A stretch of DNA of 64,000 nt, from assembly GCF_043555985.1 (NCBI RefSeq), contig NZ_JBIGIC010000003.1, forward strand, positions 248,001-312,000, read 5' to 3'. Below the pieces are notes generated by a model. That model did not search any database, was not told where the DNA came from, and saw nothing but the letters and a program-made list of their open reading frames with translations. Each line of letters starts with the position of its first letter. The first letter of the stretch is position 1. Made by a program: the position numbers and the translations under genes. Of this stretch, positions 51,792 to 59,715 are shown one piece after another. This DNA is from Pelomonas candidula. GTDB taxonomy: Bacteria; Pseudomonadota; Gammaproteobacteria; Burkholderiales; Burkholderiaceae_C.

Positions 51792-53654
51792 CTAGGCCCG
51801 CAGCGGCAGCCGCAGCACCACCAGGGTGCCGCGGCCGGGCGTCGTGTCGATGCGCAGCGTGGCGCCCAGCACCTGGGCGCGCTGGCGCATGCTGGCCAGC
51901 CCGTGGCCCGAGCCGGGCAGCGTGGCATCGAAGCCGCAGCCGTCGTCTTCGATGCGCACCTCCAGCGCGCTGCCCTCCTGGCGCGCCGACAGGCTCAGCG
52001 TGCGCGCCCGCGCATGCTTGATGACGTTGGTCATCGCCTCCTGGATCAACCTCAGCACCTGCAGCGCCTGCGCCGGCTCCAGCCAGGGCAGCGGCGGCAT
52101 GTCGGCCATGGCCCATTCCAGGTTGAGGCCGGCGCTGTGCAGCCGGTGGCCCACGCGGGTGCGCAACGTGGCCAGCAGCGTCGCGAGGTCATGCTCCAGC
52201 GGCTCCAGGGAGTCGATGGTCAGCCGCAGGTCCTCGATGGCGCTGCGCAGCAGCTCGGCCATCGCCGGCGCGCTGGCCGTGCCGCTTTCGGCCAGCCGCA
52301 GCATCGCGATCAGCGTCGAGCCGACACCGTCGTGCATGTCGCGCATCAGGCGCTGCCGCTCCAGCAGCAGCGCCTGCTCGCGCTCGACGGTGCGCAGCTG
52401 CTCGTGCCGCGCGGCCAGCTCGGCCTCGCGCTCGGCCAGGCGCGCCGACAGCAGCGCGCTGGCCGACTCGGCCTGCTCGATGGCGCCGGTGAAGCGGCGT
52501 AGCGCGGCGTACAGGAAGCTGCCGATCATCAGCAGCGCCCCGTAGGGCAGCAGGTAGATGGACTCGGGGCTGATGCGCACGCCCACCAGCAGCCAGTCGT
52601 GCACGGCCAGGCCCAGGCCGATCCACAGCGCCACGACGATGACGCGCAGCTCGCGGCGGCCGCCGCGCACGGCCAGCGCCGTCAGCACGCCGGTCACTGT
52701 CAGCGCGGCGACGAGGGTCACGGCATGCTGCACCAGCAGCGACACCGGCAGCCCGGGCACGGTCAGCAGCGAGCCCGCCAGCACGAACAGCGCCAGGCCG
52801 CGCTCCACCCGCGGCAGCCGGCGCGCGTCGAAGCGGAAGGCGAAGAGGTAGGTCGCCAGCATCAGCCAGGCGACCGACGCCGAGGTCATCCACCAGAACC
52901 AGGCGTAGGCGAGGTCGCCAGACGGCAGGATGACGAAGAAGTGCAGGTTGCGCAGCGTCCAGCCGGCCGCGGCACAGGCGAAGTAGAGGTAGGCACGCTC
53001 GGCCCGCCGCCCCAGCCAGACGACGAAGGACAGCAGCCCCATCGCCAGCATGGCCAGGCTGACGGCGGCGGGCACCGTCTGCTGCAGCGCGCTGCGCAGG
53101 CCGTGCCGGTCGCGCAGTTCCTCCTCGGGGCCGGCCCACACGGTCGACAGCGCGTAGAAGCCGCCATAGCGGCTGGGCAGGCCCAGCGCGAGCGTCAGCA
53201 CCTCGCCCGACGCGCGGCGCTGCGGCGGCAGGGTCATAAGCAGGGGCCGGTTCCACTGCTCGGCGATGCCGGCCTGGTTGTCGAAGACCTGCCGCCAGCC
53301 CTGCGGCTCCCGCAGCCACAAGGTCACGGCCTCGCCGGTGACGCGGGGCACGTACACCGCCAGCGGCGCGTCGGCCGCCAGCCCGGCCGGCATCGTCCAG
53401 CGCAGGCGGTACCAGTGCATGGCGCGCTGCTGGTCCATCTCGGCAGACTCGCCCAGGGGACGCTGGCGCCGGTCGGGCAACGCCACCGGCTGCCAGGGGG
53501 CGTCCTGCGGCGCCTGGAGGGGCTGTGCCTCCTCGACGATGGCGGCCGTCTGGTGGTCGGCCTGCTCGTAACGCTGTGAGAAGACCTCGCCGGCCTGCGC
53601 CGCGGGGCTGACCAGCAGCCACGCCAGCAGCAGAAGCCGCCCTGTTCTAGTCAC
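51792..53654 (-). CDS. 7TM sensor histidine kinase (NarL/LuxR-type partner), kinase 1
   Basis: A 620-residue kinase with a signal peptide, a periplasmic beta domain (~25-185) like 7TMR-DISM extracellular regions, seven membrane helices (~195-390), a coiled coil (~395-435), and HisKA_3 with His441 (MRDMHDGVGSTL). The HATPase shows Asn543 (TNVIKHARA) and DDGCGFD. It pairs by position with the LuxR-type regulator upstream; its GTG start (53654) overlaps the regulator's stop by 8 nt. The transmitter is about 88% identical by my count to that of kinase 2 at 54381-55637. Confidence 0.9.
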   Translation of the reverse strand: MTRTGRLLLLAWLLVSPAAQAGEVFSQRYEQADHQTAAIVEEAQPLQAPQDAPWQPVALPDRRQRPLGESAEMDQQRAMHWYRLRWTMPAGLAADAPLAVYVPRVTGEAVTLWLREPQGWRQVFDNQAGIAEQWNRPLLMTLPPQRRASGEVLTLALGLPSRYGGFYALSTVWAGPEEELRDRHGLRSALQQTVPAAVSLAMLAMGLLSFVVWLGRRAERAYLYFACAAAGWTLRNLHFFVILPSGDLAYAWFWWMTSASVAWLMLATYLFAFRFDARRLPRVERGLALFVLAGSLLTVPGLPVSLLVQHAVTLVAALTVTGVLTALAVRGGRRELRVIVVALWIGLGLAVHDWLLVGVRISPESIYLLPYGALLMIGSFLYAALRRFTGAIEQAESASALLSARLAEREAELAARHEQLRTVEREQALLLERQRLMRDMHDGVGSTLIAMLRLAESGTASAPAMAELLRSAIEDLRLTIDSLEPLEHDLATLLATLRTRVGHRLHSAGLNLEWAMADMPPLPWLEPAQALQVLRLIQEAMTNVIKHARARTLSLSARQEGSALEVRIEDDGCGFDATLPGSGHGLASMRQRAQVLGATLRIDTTPGRGTLVVLRLPLRA

Positions 53655-54312
53655 GCAGCAAACCCATGCGCCGCGCCTCGTAGACCGCCTCCGTGCGCGA
53701 GTGCACCTGCAGCTTGCGGTAGATGCGCTTGACGAAGGTGGTGACCGTGTGGCGCGACACCGCCAGCATCGGCGCGATCTCCTCGTAGCTGTAGCCCTTG
53801 GCGCAGAGCTGCAGCACCTCGCACTCCCGCGGCGACAGGTTGGCGTCGCCATCCACCGCCGGCTCACTGGCGCTGCGCTGGGCCTGCGCCCAGGCGGCCG
53901 AGCGGCGCAGCATCTGGCGCGCGATGACCGCGCTGATCGGGCTGCCGCCGGCCTTCAACACGCGCAGCTGCTCGACGATCTCGGTGGGCGAGGCGTCCTT
54001 CAGCAGATAGCCCGTCGCGCCGGCCTCGATGGCGGCCAGCACATGGGACTCGTCGCCGAACACGGTGACCACCATCGCCTCGCAGTCGGGCAGCGAGCGC
54101 GCCGCCTCGGCGATCAGCACGGTGCCGTCGCCATCGGGCAGGCCCAGGTCCACCAGCAGCACGTCGGGCCGGGTGTTGCGCAGCAGGTGCAGGCCCGCCG
54201 CCAGCGTGGCCGCCTGGCCCACGACCTGCATGTCCTCCGCCGCCTCCACGGCCGCCGCGAAGGGCTGCAGCACGGAGGGGTCGTCATCGACGATCAGCAC
54301 GCGCAGCTTCAT
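53647..54312 (-). CDS. LuxR/NarL-type response regulator
   Basis: A 221-residue regulator. The receiver has Asp10/Asp11, phosphoacceptor Asp55 (LLVDLGLPDGDG), Thr83 and Lys105 (GYLLKDASP). The C-terminal LuxR helix-turn-helix (~155-215) reads LSPRECEVLQLCAKGYSYEE and VSRHTVTTFVKRIYRKL. Kinase genes lie on both sides on the same strand, so it may integrate two inputs. The start at ATG 54312 gives MKLRVLIVDDD; the longer open frame upstream is shadow of kinase 2. Confidence 0.93.
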   Translation of the reverse strand: MKLRVLIVDDDPSVLQPFAAAVEAAEDMQVVGQAATLAAGLHLLRNTRPDVLLVDLGLPDGDGTVLIAEAARSLPDCEAMVVTVFGDESHVLAAIEAGATGYLLKDASPTEIVEQLRVLKAGGSPISAVIARQMLRRSAAWAQAQRSASEPAVDGDANLSPRECEVLQLCAKGYSYEEIAPMLAVSRHTVTTFVKRIYRKLQVHSRTEAVYEARRMGLLRD

Positions 54313-54380
54313 GCGCCGGGAGTGTAGGGAGCGGCCATCCTGCGGCGTGAGGACCTGTGCCGTGATTGCGGTACGCCCCA

Positions 54381-55637
54381 TCACGCAGACGCCGACGGTC
54401 GCAACGGCAGCCGCAGGCTCACCCGCGTGCCCTGCCCCGGCTCGCCGTGCCAGCACAGCGCCGCGCCCAATGCCTGCGCGCGCTGGCGCATGCTGGCCAG
54501 GCCGCGGCCGGCGGTGGCGGCGCCGGGGTCGAAGCCACAGCCATCGTCGGCGATGCAGACCTCCAGCGCATCGCCGTCGGGCCTTGCGGACACGCTCAAC
54601 GTCTGCGCCCGCGCATGCTTGATGACGTTGGTCACCGCCTCCTGCACGAGGCGCAGCACCTGCAGCGCCTGCGTAGGCTCCAGCCACGGCAGCGGCGGCA
54701 TGTCGGCAACCGCCCACTCCAGCGTCAGGCCGGCCGCCTCCAGCCGGCGGCCCACACGCGTGCGCAACGTGGCCAGCAGCGTCGCGAGGTCGTGCTCCAT
54801 CGGCTCCAGCGAGTCGATGGTCAGCCGCAGGTCTTCGATGGCGCTGCGCAGCAGCTCCGCCATCGCCGGCGCGCTGGCTCCGCCGCTCTCGGACAGCCGC
54901 AGCATCGCGATCAGCGTGGAGCCGACGCCGTCATGCATGTCTCGCATCAGCCGCTGGCGCTCCAGCAGCAACGCCCGCTCGCGCTCTGCCTCGTGCACCA
55001 GCTGCTGCTGGGCGCGCAAGGCCTCGCCCAGCGCCTCGGCCGAGCGGCGCGCGACGAGGGTGTTGCGGATGGCCACCTGCATGCGCCAGCCGTACAGGCT
55101 CACCAGCCCGAACAGCAGCCCGCAGGCCAGCGCATGCAGCACGTGGCCGGAGCGGCTGGCGACGGTGAGCGTGCCCAGCACCGAGGCCGGCAGCGACAGC
55201 GACAGCACCAGCCCCGGCATGCCCGGCGCGTGGGCACCGGCGAAGACGATGGTCACGTTGAAGGCGCAGGCCAGCAGCAGCGGCAGCTCTGCCGCCTCGC
55301 CCTGCGACACCATCCACGGCACCAGGCCCCAGACGACGCTGCTCATCAACACGCTGGCGTGCAGCCACGGCAGCCAGCGCCGCATCGCGGCGGCGAAGTC
55401 CGTCGCGCGCTCCAGCCGCCAGCCCACCCAGCCCTGGGCCAGGCAGGCCCCCATGGCGCCTGCCGCCCAGGCCAGCCGCCAGCGCAGCGGTGCGTAGTCC
55501 TGCCACGCCAGCACCATGCCGGCGATCAGCACGGCCAGCGCGACGATCGTGCCGCGCAGGTGGGCAAGGAACAGCCGCAACGAGTCCTGCTCGACACGCT
55601 CGCGCAGCGCCGCCTCGTCGAGCACCAGCTCAGCCAT
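54381..55637 (-). CDS. Membrane sensor histidine kinase (NarL-type), kinase 2
   Basis: A 418-residue kinase with about six membrane helices (~30-185) and no sizeable periplasmic domain. A coiled coil, HisKA_3 with His235 (MRDMHDGVGSTL) and an HATPase (DDGCGFD, GRGLASMRQRAQ) follow. The transmitter nearly equals that of kinase 1 while the membrane sensor is unrelated. It is first in the - strand order kinase 2, regulator, kinase 1. The start at ATG 55637 (MAELVLDE) is likely but not certain; the frame is open 17 codons further. Confidence 0.87.
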   Translation of the reverse strand: MAELVLDEAALRERVEQDSLRLFLAHLRGTIVALAVLIAGMVLAWQDYAPLRWRLAWAAGAMGACLAQGWVGWRLERATDFAAAMRRWLPWLHASVLMSSVVWGLVPWMVSQGEAAELPLLLACAFNVTIVFAGAHAPGMPGLVLSLSLPASVLGTLTVASRSGHVLHALACGLLFGLVSLYGWRMQVAIRNTLVARRSAEALGEALRAQQQLVHEAERERALLLERQRLMRDMHDGVGSTLIAMLRLSESGGASAPAMAELLRSAIEDLRLTIDSLEPMEHDLATLLATLRTRVGRRLEAAGLTLEWAVADMPPLPWLEPTQALQVLRLVQEAVTNVIKHARAQTLSVSARPDGDALEVCIADDGCGFDPGAATAGRGLASMRQRAQALGAALCWHGEPGQGTRVSLRLPLRPSASA

Positions 55638-55916
55638 GCCGCCCGCCCACCGGGGCATCCGGGCGCCCGGCGCAGGTCGTGATCTCACACAGCTTCATGG
55701 CCGAAGTCTAGGAAGGCGTGCACCCACCTCTTCTCCACAGCCTGTAGGAGACGTGCCGCGTTCGCGGGACAGCCCGCCCACACAGGGCCGGGAACGGCTT
55801 TCCATACTCGTTTGGCGCTCTTCCACGCGGCACATCTCCCACGACCCGCATCCGGAAGGGCCTGGCCGGCACGGCCGGCATGACCCTGGTTCGAACACTC
55901 GCTGAGGAGCCGCCCG

Positions 55917-57146
55917 ATGCCCCGATTCCGTCAATGCCTGCAGGGTCTGGCCCTGCTGTTCGCCGCGTACGCCGGGGCTGCCACCGCCGCCGGCCGCGAG
56001 GCGGCCGACCTGGAGGCGCTGCAGGCCGACTCCGCCATCCCGATGCGGGCCGAGCCGGGCGTGGTCGTCAGCCCGCGCGGCCTGGCCTATGCCTACGCGC
56101 GCCGCGACACGCTCACGTCCGCCGCGGCCGGCGACAGCCGTCTCGTGTTCGTCGCCCAGCCGCTGACCGCCTCGGTCGCCGTGCTGGACCGCTTCACCGG
56201 CCAGCAGCTGGGGCAGCTGCCGGCGCCGCCCGGCGGCTGGCTGCTGCCGTTCTCGCTGCGCGTGCCGCGCGAGGGCCATGTCGTCGTGCTGGACTCCGGC
56301 GGCTTCCCCAGCCCCACGGCGCCGTCCGTGCCGCGCGTCTACGACTACAACGTCTTCTACAACCCGCACACGCTGCAGCTGCGCGCCACGCTGGAGCGCG
56401 TCGTGCGCTTCGACGGCCTGCCCGTCGTCTTCGCCGAGGACGTGGAGGTGACCTCCAGCGGGAACTACGTCGTGTCGGAATCCATCGTCGGCGCGCTGTG
56501 GGTCATCAAGCCCGACGGCAGCATCGCGCCGGGCCTGTTCCCGTCGGACGGCCAGCCCATCGCCACGCTGGCGCCCTGCGCGTTCACGCCGACGACGGTG
56601 GGCGGCCTGCCGTTCACGACGGCCGGCAACTTCGCGCCCGGCGTCGTGGGCCTGGCCGAGCGCCGCGGCCAGCTGTACTTCTCGACGACCTGCCACGGCG
56701 GCGTCTACCGCGTGCCGATGGCCTCGCTGCTGGACGCCACGCGCAGCCCGGCCGCGCGCGCGGCGGACATCCAACCCGTGTCGCCGCGCGCGGCCGGCAC
56801 GGCATCCGAGACGCTGCACGGCCTCGCCTTCGACCGCGCCCGACCGGGCGACGACGCGCTCTACGCGGCCGACTCGCTGCAGCTGCGCATCGTGCGCATC
56901 GACACGCGCGACGGCTCGCGCCGGGTCGTCGCGAGCGACGCAACGCTGTTCAACTTCCCGTCCAAGCTGCAGTTCCTGCCGCCGGTGAACGGGCTGGCGC
57001 CGCTGCTCGTCGCGTCGGACCAGGAGCATCGGCTCAAGCTCATCAACGCCGCGCTGCAGGACGACCAGCTGCAGCCGCCGTGGTTGATCACCAAGGTGTT
57101 CGTCGGGGCGCCGTTCGGGTTCCATCACGCACCGGACCGGCGGTGA
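55917..57146 (+). CDS. Exported protein with beta-propeller-like repeats
   Basis: A 409-residue protein with a signal peptide (MPRFRQCLQGLALLFAAYAG). Recurrent blade-like strands follow (VAVLDRFTGQQLGQLPAP, EDVEVTSSGNYVVSES, GALWVIKPDGS, LQLRIVRIDTRDGSRRVV), resembling SMP-30/NHL-type propellers. Two cysteines (PCAF, TTCHGG) may bridge. No catalytic residues are identifiable. A gaggag site lies 8 nt before the ATG. A 279-bp region upstream with no ORF separates it from kinase 2, giving divergent promoters. Two small genes follow in the same unit. Confidence 0.72.
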   Translation: MPRFRQCLQGLALLFAAYAGAATAAGREAADLEALQADSAIPMRAEPGVVVSPRGLAYAYARRDTLTSAAAGDSRLVFVAQPLTASVAVLDRFTGQQLGQLPAPPGGWLLPFSLRVPREGHVVVLDSGGFPSPTAPSVPRVYDYNVFYNPHTLQLRATLERVVRFDGLPVVFAEDVEVTSSGNYVVSESIVGALWVIKPDGSIAPGLFPSDGQPIATLAPCAFTPTTVGGLPFTTAGNFAPGVVGLAERRGQLYFSTTCHGGVYRVPMASLLDATRSPAARAADIQPVSPRAAGTASETLHGLAFDRARPGDDALYAADSLQLRIVRIDTRDGSRRVVASDATLFNFPSKLQFLPPVNGLAPLLVASDQEHRLKLINAALQDDQLQPPWLITKVFVGAPFGFHHAPDRR

Positions 57147-57152
57147 CGCACC

Positions 57153-57368
57153 ATGAAGCGCGATCTACCCGACACCGAGCTGGCCGCGGCCCGCCAGGTG
57201 GCCGTGTTCGGCTACTTCTGGGAGATGGTCCACCGTCGCAGCGGGGCCGTCGTCGGCGAGGGCTTCTGCCGCCAGCTGCCGGCGCTGCGCCGGCAGCACG
57301 GGTACGACTACCGGCTGACCCGCGTCGCCGAGATCGATCGGAGCGCCCCATGGGCACCGCACCGCTGA
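57153..57368 (+). CDS. Small hypothetical protein
   Basis: A 71-residue ORF 6 bp after the propeller-like protein gene, overlapping the next ORF by 19 nt. It has a central hydrophobic-aromatic part (VAVFGYFWEMVHRR) and a basic C-terminus. No family is recognised. Spacing suggests a real member of a three-gene unit. Confidence 0.5.
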   Translation: MKRDLPDTELAAARQVAVFGYFWEMVHRRSGAVVGEGFCRQLPALRRQHGYDYRLTRVAEIDRSAPWAPHR

Positions 57369-57763
57369 CGATGCAGGACGAGATCGCCTGGCTGGGCCAG
57401 CTGCTGCTGGGCCGCGACGCCTGCGCGCTGTTCGGCAACGGCCCGTTGGGCCCGATGCTCACCGGCCTGTGCACGCTGCTGACGCCCAGGCTGAGCGGCC
57501 CCGGCGACGTGGCGGACGTGGACCTGGCCGAGCTGGATGCGGCCAGCCTGGACAACCCGCTGGGCCTGCAGCTGCTGCTGTCGCTGCTGCCCGAAGGCCT
57601 GGCGCAACCGGCGGCGCGCGACGCGCAAGGCCGCTGCCACGTGGGCGACGACGCCCTCGACCGCCTGGCCGGCCACGGTGAAGGGCTGTGCCCCTGCTAC
57701 CGCTTCGACCTCGCCGGCATGCGGGCGCTGCCCTTCAACAACGGCGCGGAGGCCCGTCGCTGA
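57350..57763 (+). CDS. Hypothetical protein
   Basis: A 137-residue soluble, acidic protein starting at ATG 57350 with a cggagc site. It is leucine-rich (LGQLLLGRDACALFGNG, GLQLLLSLLPEGL) and ends with LCPCYRFDLAGM, a pair of cysteines that could bind metal or form a disulfide. No known family. It is the last gene of the propeller unit; the repeat element D lies between it and metW. Confidence 0.55.
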   Translation: MGTAPLTMQDEIAWLGQLLLGRDACALFGNGPLGPMLTGLCTLLTPRLSGPGDVADVDLAELDAASLDNPLGLQLLLSLLPEGLAQPAARDAQGRCHVGDDALDRLAGHGEGLCPCYRFDLAGMRALPFNNGAEARR

Positions 57764-57767
57764 AGCG

Positions 57768-57787
57768 CGGGCCGAGCGAGGGGCTCA
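57768..57787 (-). repeat. Short (internally deleted?) copy D of the intergenic repeat
   Basis: On the - strand it reads TGAGCCCCTCGC joined directly to GCTCGGCCCG-type sequence, i.e. the two ends of elements B and C without the middle. It begins a few bases after the metW stop. Confidence 0.45.
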
Positions 57788-57789
57788 CA

Positions 57790-58365
57790 TCACTCGCGTT
57801 CGAACTTGAACACCGCCACGCTGGCCATCACGTTGGGCAGCGTGCGCACCACCTCGCCGTTCTGCAGACCGAAGCTGTCCAGGATCTTGAGGCGATTCTT
57901 GCGCGCCAGCACGCCGAAGTCGGCGAAGGTGCCGACGCGGATGTTGGGCGTGTCGTACCACTCGTAGGGCAATGCGCGCGTGACCGGCATGCGGCCGAAC
58001 AGCACCTGCAGCCGGTTGGGCCAGTGGGCGAAGTTGGGGAAGCTGACGATGCCCATCTTGCCGACGCGGGCCGTTTCCTTGAGCATGGCTTCGGCATTGC
58101 GCAGGTGCTGCAGCGTCTCCAGCTGCAGCACGACGTCGAAGCTCTGGTCCTCGAAGATGGACAGGCCTTCCTCCAGGTTGCGCTGGATGACGTTGACGCC
58201 GCGCTTCACGCAGGCCAGCAGGTTGACGTCGTCCAGCTCCACACCGTAGCCGCTGCAGCCCTTGTGCTTGATGAGGTGCTCCAGCAGCTCGCCGGTGCCA
58301 CAGCCCAGGTCCAGCACACGCGAGCCGGGCGGCACGAGGGCCGCGATGACGGGATCGAAGCTCAT
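57790..58365 (-). CDS. metW: Methionine biosynthesis protein MetW
   Basis: A 191-residue SAM-methyltransferase-fold protein. Motif I is VLDLGCGTGELLEHL, then YGVELDDVNLLACVKRG, LQLETLQHLRN, and the MetW signature FPNFAHWPNRLQVLFGRMPVT with LPYEWYDTPNIRVGTFADF. MetW works with MetX in homoserine acylation; its own reaction is unclear. The ATG overlaps the metX stop by four bases, so both are under the metX leader. Confidence 0.94.
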   Translation of the reverse strand: MSFDPVIAALVPPGSRVLDLGCGTGELLEHLIKHKGCSGYGVELDDVNLLACVKRGVNVIQRNLEEGLSIFEDQSFDVVLQLETLQHLRNAEAMLKETARVGKMGIVSFPNFAHWPNRLQVLFGRMPVTRALPYEWYDTPNIRVGTFADFGVLARKNRLKILDSFGLQNGEVVRTLPNVMASVAVFKFERE

Positions 58366-59540
58366 ACGGCCACCCCCTTGATCTGCAGGGCGGGCCGGGC
58401 CGCGGGGCACAGGTTGCCGGCGACGCGCTCGAAGTAGGCCCGCAGCACGCCGTGGTAGCGCGGATCGTCGAGCAGGAAGGCGTCGTGGCCATGCGGCGCG
58501 TCGATCTCCGCATAGGACACGTCCAGCCGGTTGTCGAGCAGCGCCTTGACGATCTCGCGCGAGCGCGCCGGCGAGAAGCGCCAGTCGGTCGTGAAGCTGG
58601 CGACGAGGAACTTGGCCTTGGCGGAAGCGAACGCACGCGTCAGGTCGCCGCCGTGCTCGGAGGCCGGGTCGAAGTAGTCCAGCGCCCGCGTGATGAGCAG
58701 ATAGGTGTTGGCGTCGAAGTAGTCGCTGAACTTGTCGCCCTGGTAGCGCAGATAGCTCTCGATCTGGAACTCGATGTCCTGCGTCGAGTAGCCCAGAGCG
58801 CCGGTCTTGAGCTCGCGGCCGAACTTCTCGGCCATGACGTCGTCGGACAGGTAGGTGATGTGGCCGATCATGCGCGCCACGCGCAGGCCGCGCTTGGGCA
58901 CCACGCCATGTTCGTAGAAGTGGCCGCCGTGGAAGTCCGGGTCGGTCACGATGGCGCGGCGCGCCACCTCGTTGAAGGCGATGTTCTGCGCCGACAAATT
59001 GGGCGCCGTCGCGATGGCGATGCAGTGCGCCAGCCGGTCCGGGTAGCGCAGCGCCCAGTCCAGCGCCTGCATGCCGCCCAGCGAGCCGCCCAGCACGGCC
59101 GCCAGCTTCAGGATGCCGAAGCGCTCGACGACGCGGGCCTGGGCGTCCACCCAGTCCTGCACCGTCACGACGGGGAAGTCCGCGCCCCAGGCCCTGCCGG
59201 TCGCAGGATTCACGTGCATGGGCCCGGTCGAACCGAAGCAGGAGCCGAGGTTGTTGATGCCGATGACGAAGAACTTGTCGGTGTCCAGCGCCTTGCCCGG
59301 GCCAATGAGGTTGTCCCACCAGCCCTCGCTCTTCGCCTGGCCCGCGTAGGTGCCGGCCACGTGGTGGCTGGCATTCAGCGCGTGGCACACCAGCACCGCG
59401 TTGCTGCGCTCGGCGTTGAGCTGGCCGTAGGTCTCGACCATCAGGTCGTAGGCCGGCAGGCTGGCGCCGCTGCGCAGCTTCAGCGGCTCGTCGAAATGAA
59501 AACTCTGCGGCGACACGTCGCCGACGCTTCGGCCCGTCAT
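58362..59540 (-). CDS. metX: Homoserine O-acyltransferase (MetX)
   Basis: A 392-residue alpha/beta-hydrolase-fold acyltransferase activating homoserine with acetyl- or succinyl-CoA for methionine synthesis. It shows CHALNASHHVAG, WWDNLIGPGKALDTDKFF, GSTGP, the nucleophile Ser153 (LGGSLGGMQALDW), and the Asp/His end PHGHDAFLLD. Betaproteobacterial MetX enzymes often use succinyl-CoA (MetXS); sequence alone does not settle this. Start at ATG 59540 with GGAG 6 nt upstream, preferred over TTG 59552. It is controlled by the SAM-II riboswitch in its leader. Confidence 0.94.
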   Translation of the reverse strand: MTGRSVGDVSPQSFHFDEPLKLRSGASLPAYDLMVETYGQLNAERSNAVLVCHALNASHHVAGTYAGQAKSEGWWDNLIGPGKALDTDKFFVIGINNLGSCFGSTGPMHVNPATGRAWGADFPVVTVQDWVDAQARVVERFGILKLAAVLGGSLGGMQALDWALRYPDRLAHCIAIATAPNLSAQNIAFNEVARRAIVTDPDFHGGHFYEHGVVPKRGLRVARMIGHITYLSDDVMAEKFGRELKTGALGYSTQDIEFQIESYLRYQGDKFSDYFDANTYLLITRALDYFDPASEHGGDLTRAFASAKAKFLVASFTTDWRFSPARSREIVKALLDNRLDVSYAEIDAPHGHDAFLLDDPRYHGVLRAYFERVAGNLCPAARPALQIKGVAV

Positions 59541-59557
59541 GGCCCACTCCAAAAACG

Positions 59558-59603
59558 AAAAAACCGCGCCACTGTTGCGGGACGCCGGTTGACCGGAGCG
59601 TCC
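59558..59603 (-). terminator. Hairpin plus U-tract in the metX leader (expression platform)
   Basis: On the - strand GGACGC(TC)CGG-TCAA-CCG-GCGTCC forms a stem (59603-59580). It is followed by CCGC...GCGG (59580-59564) and six T (59563-59558), 8 nt before the GGAG ribosome-binding site. This looks like an intrinsic terminator acting as the output of the riboswitch. Confidence 0.65.
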
Positions 59604-59652
59604 TGTTTAGCGGCATTTATTGAGCGCCCGCAATCCGGAACAAATCGGCGCT
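59601..59652 (-). ncRNA. SAM-II (SAM-alpha) riboswitch upstream of metX
   Basis: Read on the - strand the leader has AGCGCC...GGCGCT (P1), the loop segments GATTT, CCGGATTGC, then AATAAATG and GCTAAACAGG, in the order and spacing of the SAM-II H-type pseudoknot (compare GCGC-GATTT-CCG-ATTGC-GCGC-ATAAATG-GCTAAA-AGG of the crystallised example). It binds S-adenosylmethionine and shuts off methionine genes; metX and metA are the classic targets. It ends where the leader terminator begins. Confidence 0.88.
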
Positions 59653-59715
59653 TGATGTCGCGCAGTTTAGCGGACCGGCGGCTGAACGATGATGCCGAGC
59701 TCCAGGAGGCTGCCG

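Noticed and set aside
55638..55916. Possible gene or structured RNA in the 279-bp spacer before the propeller gene
   Set aside because: No ORF with start and ribosome-binding site and no strong conserved hairpin or known riboswitch blocks were seen; probably divergent promoters.
57153..57763. The two small ORFs as one frameshifted gene
   Set aside because: The second has its own start and ribosome-binding site and the overlap is a normal 19 nt; no homologous joined product is known to me.
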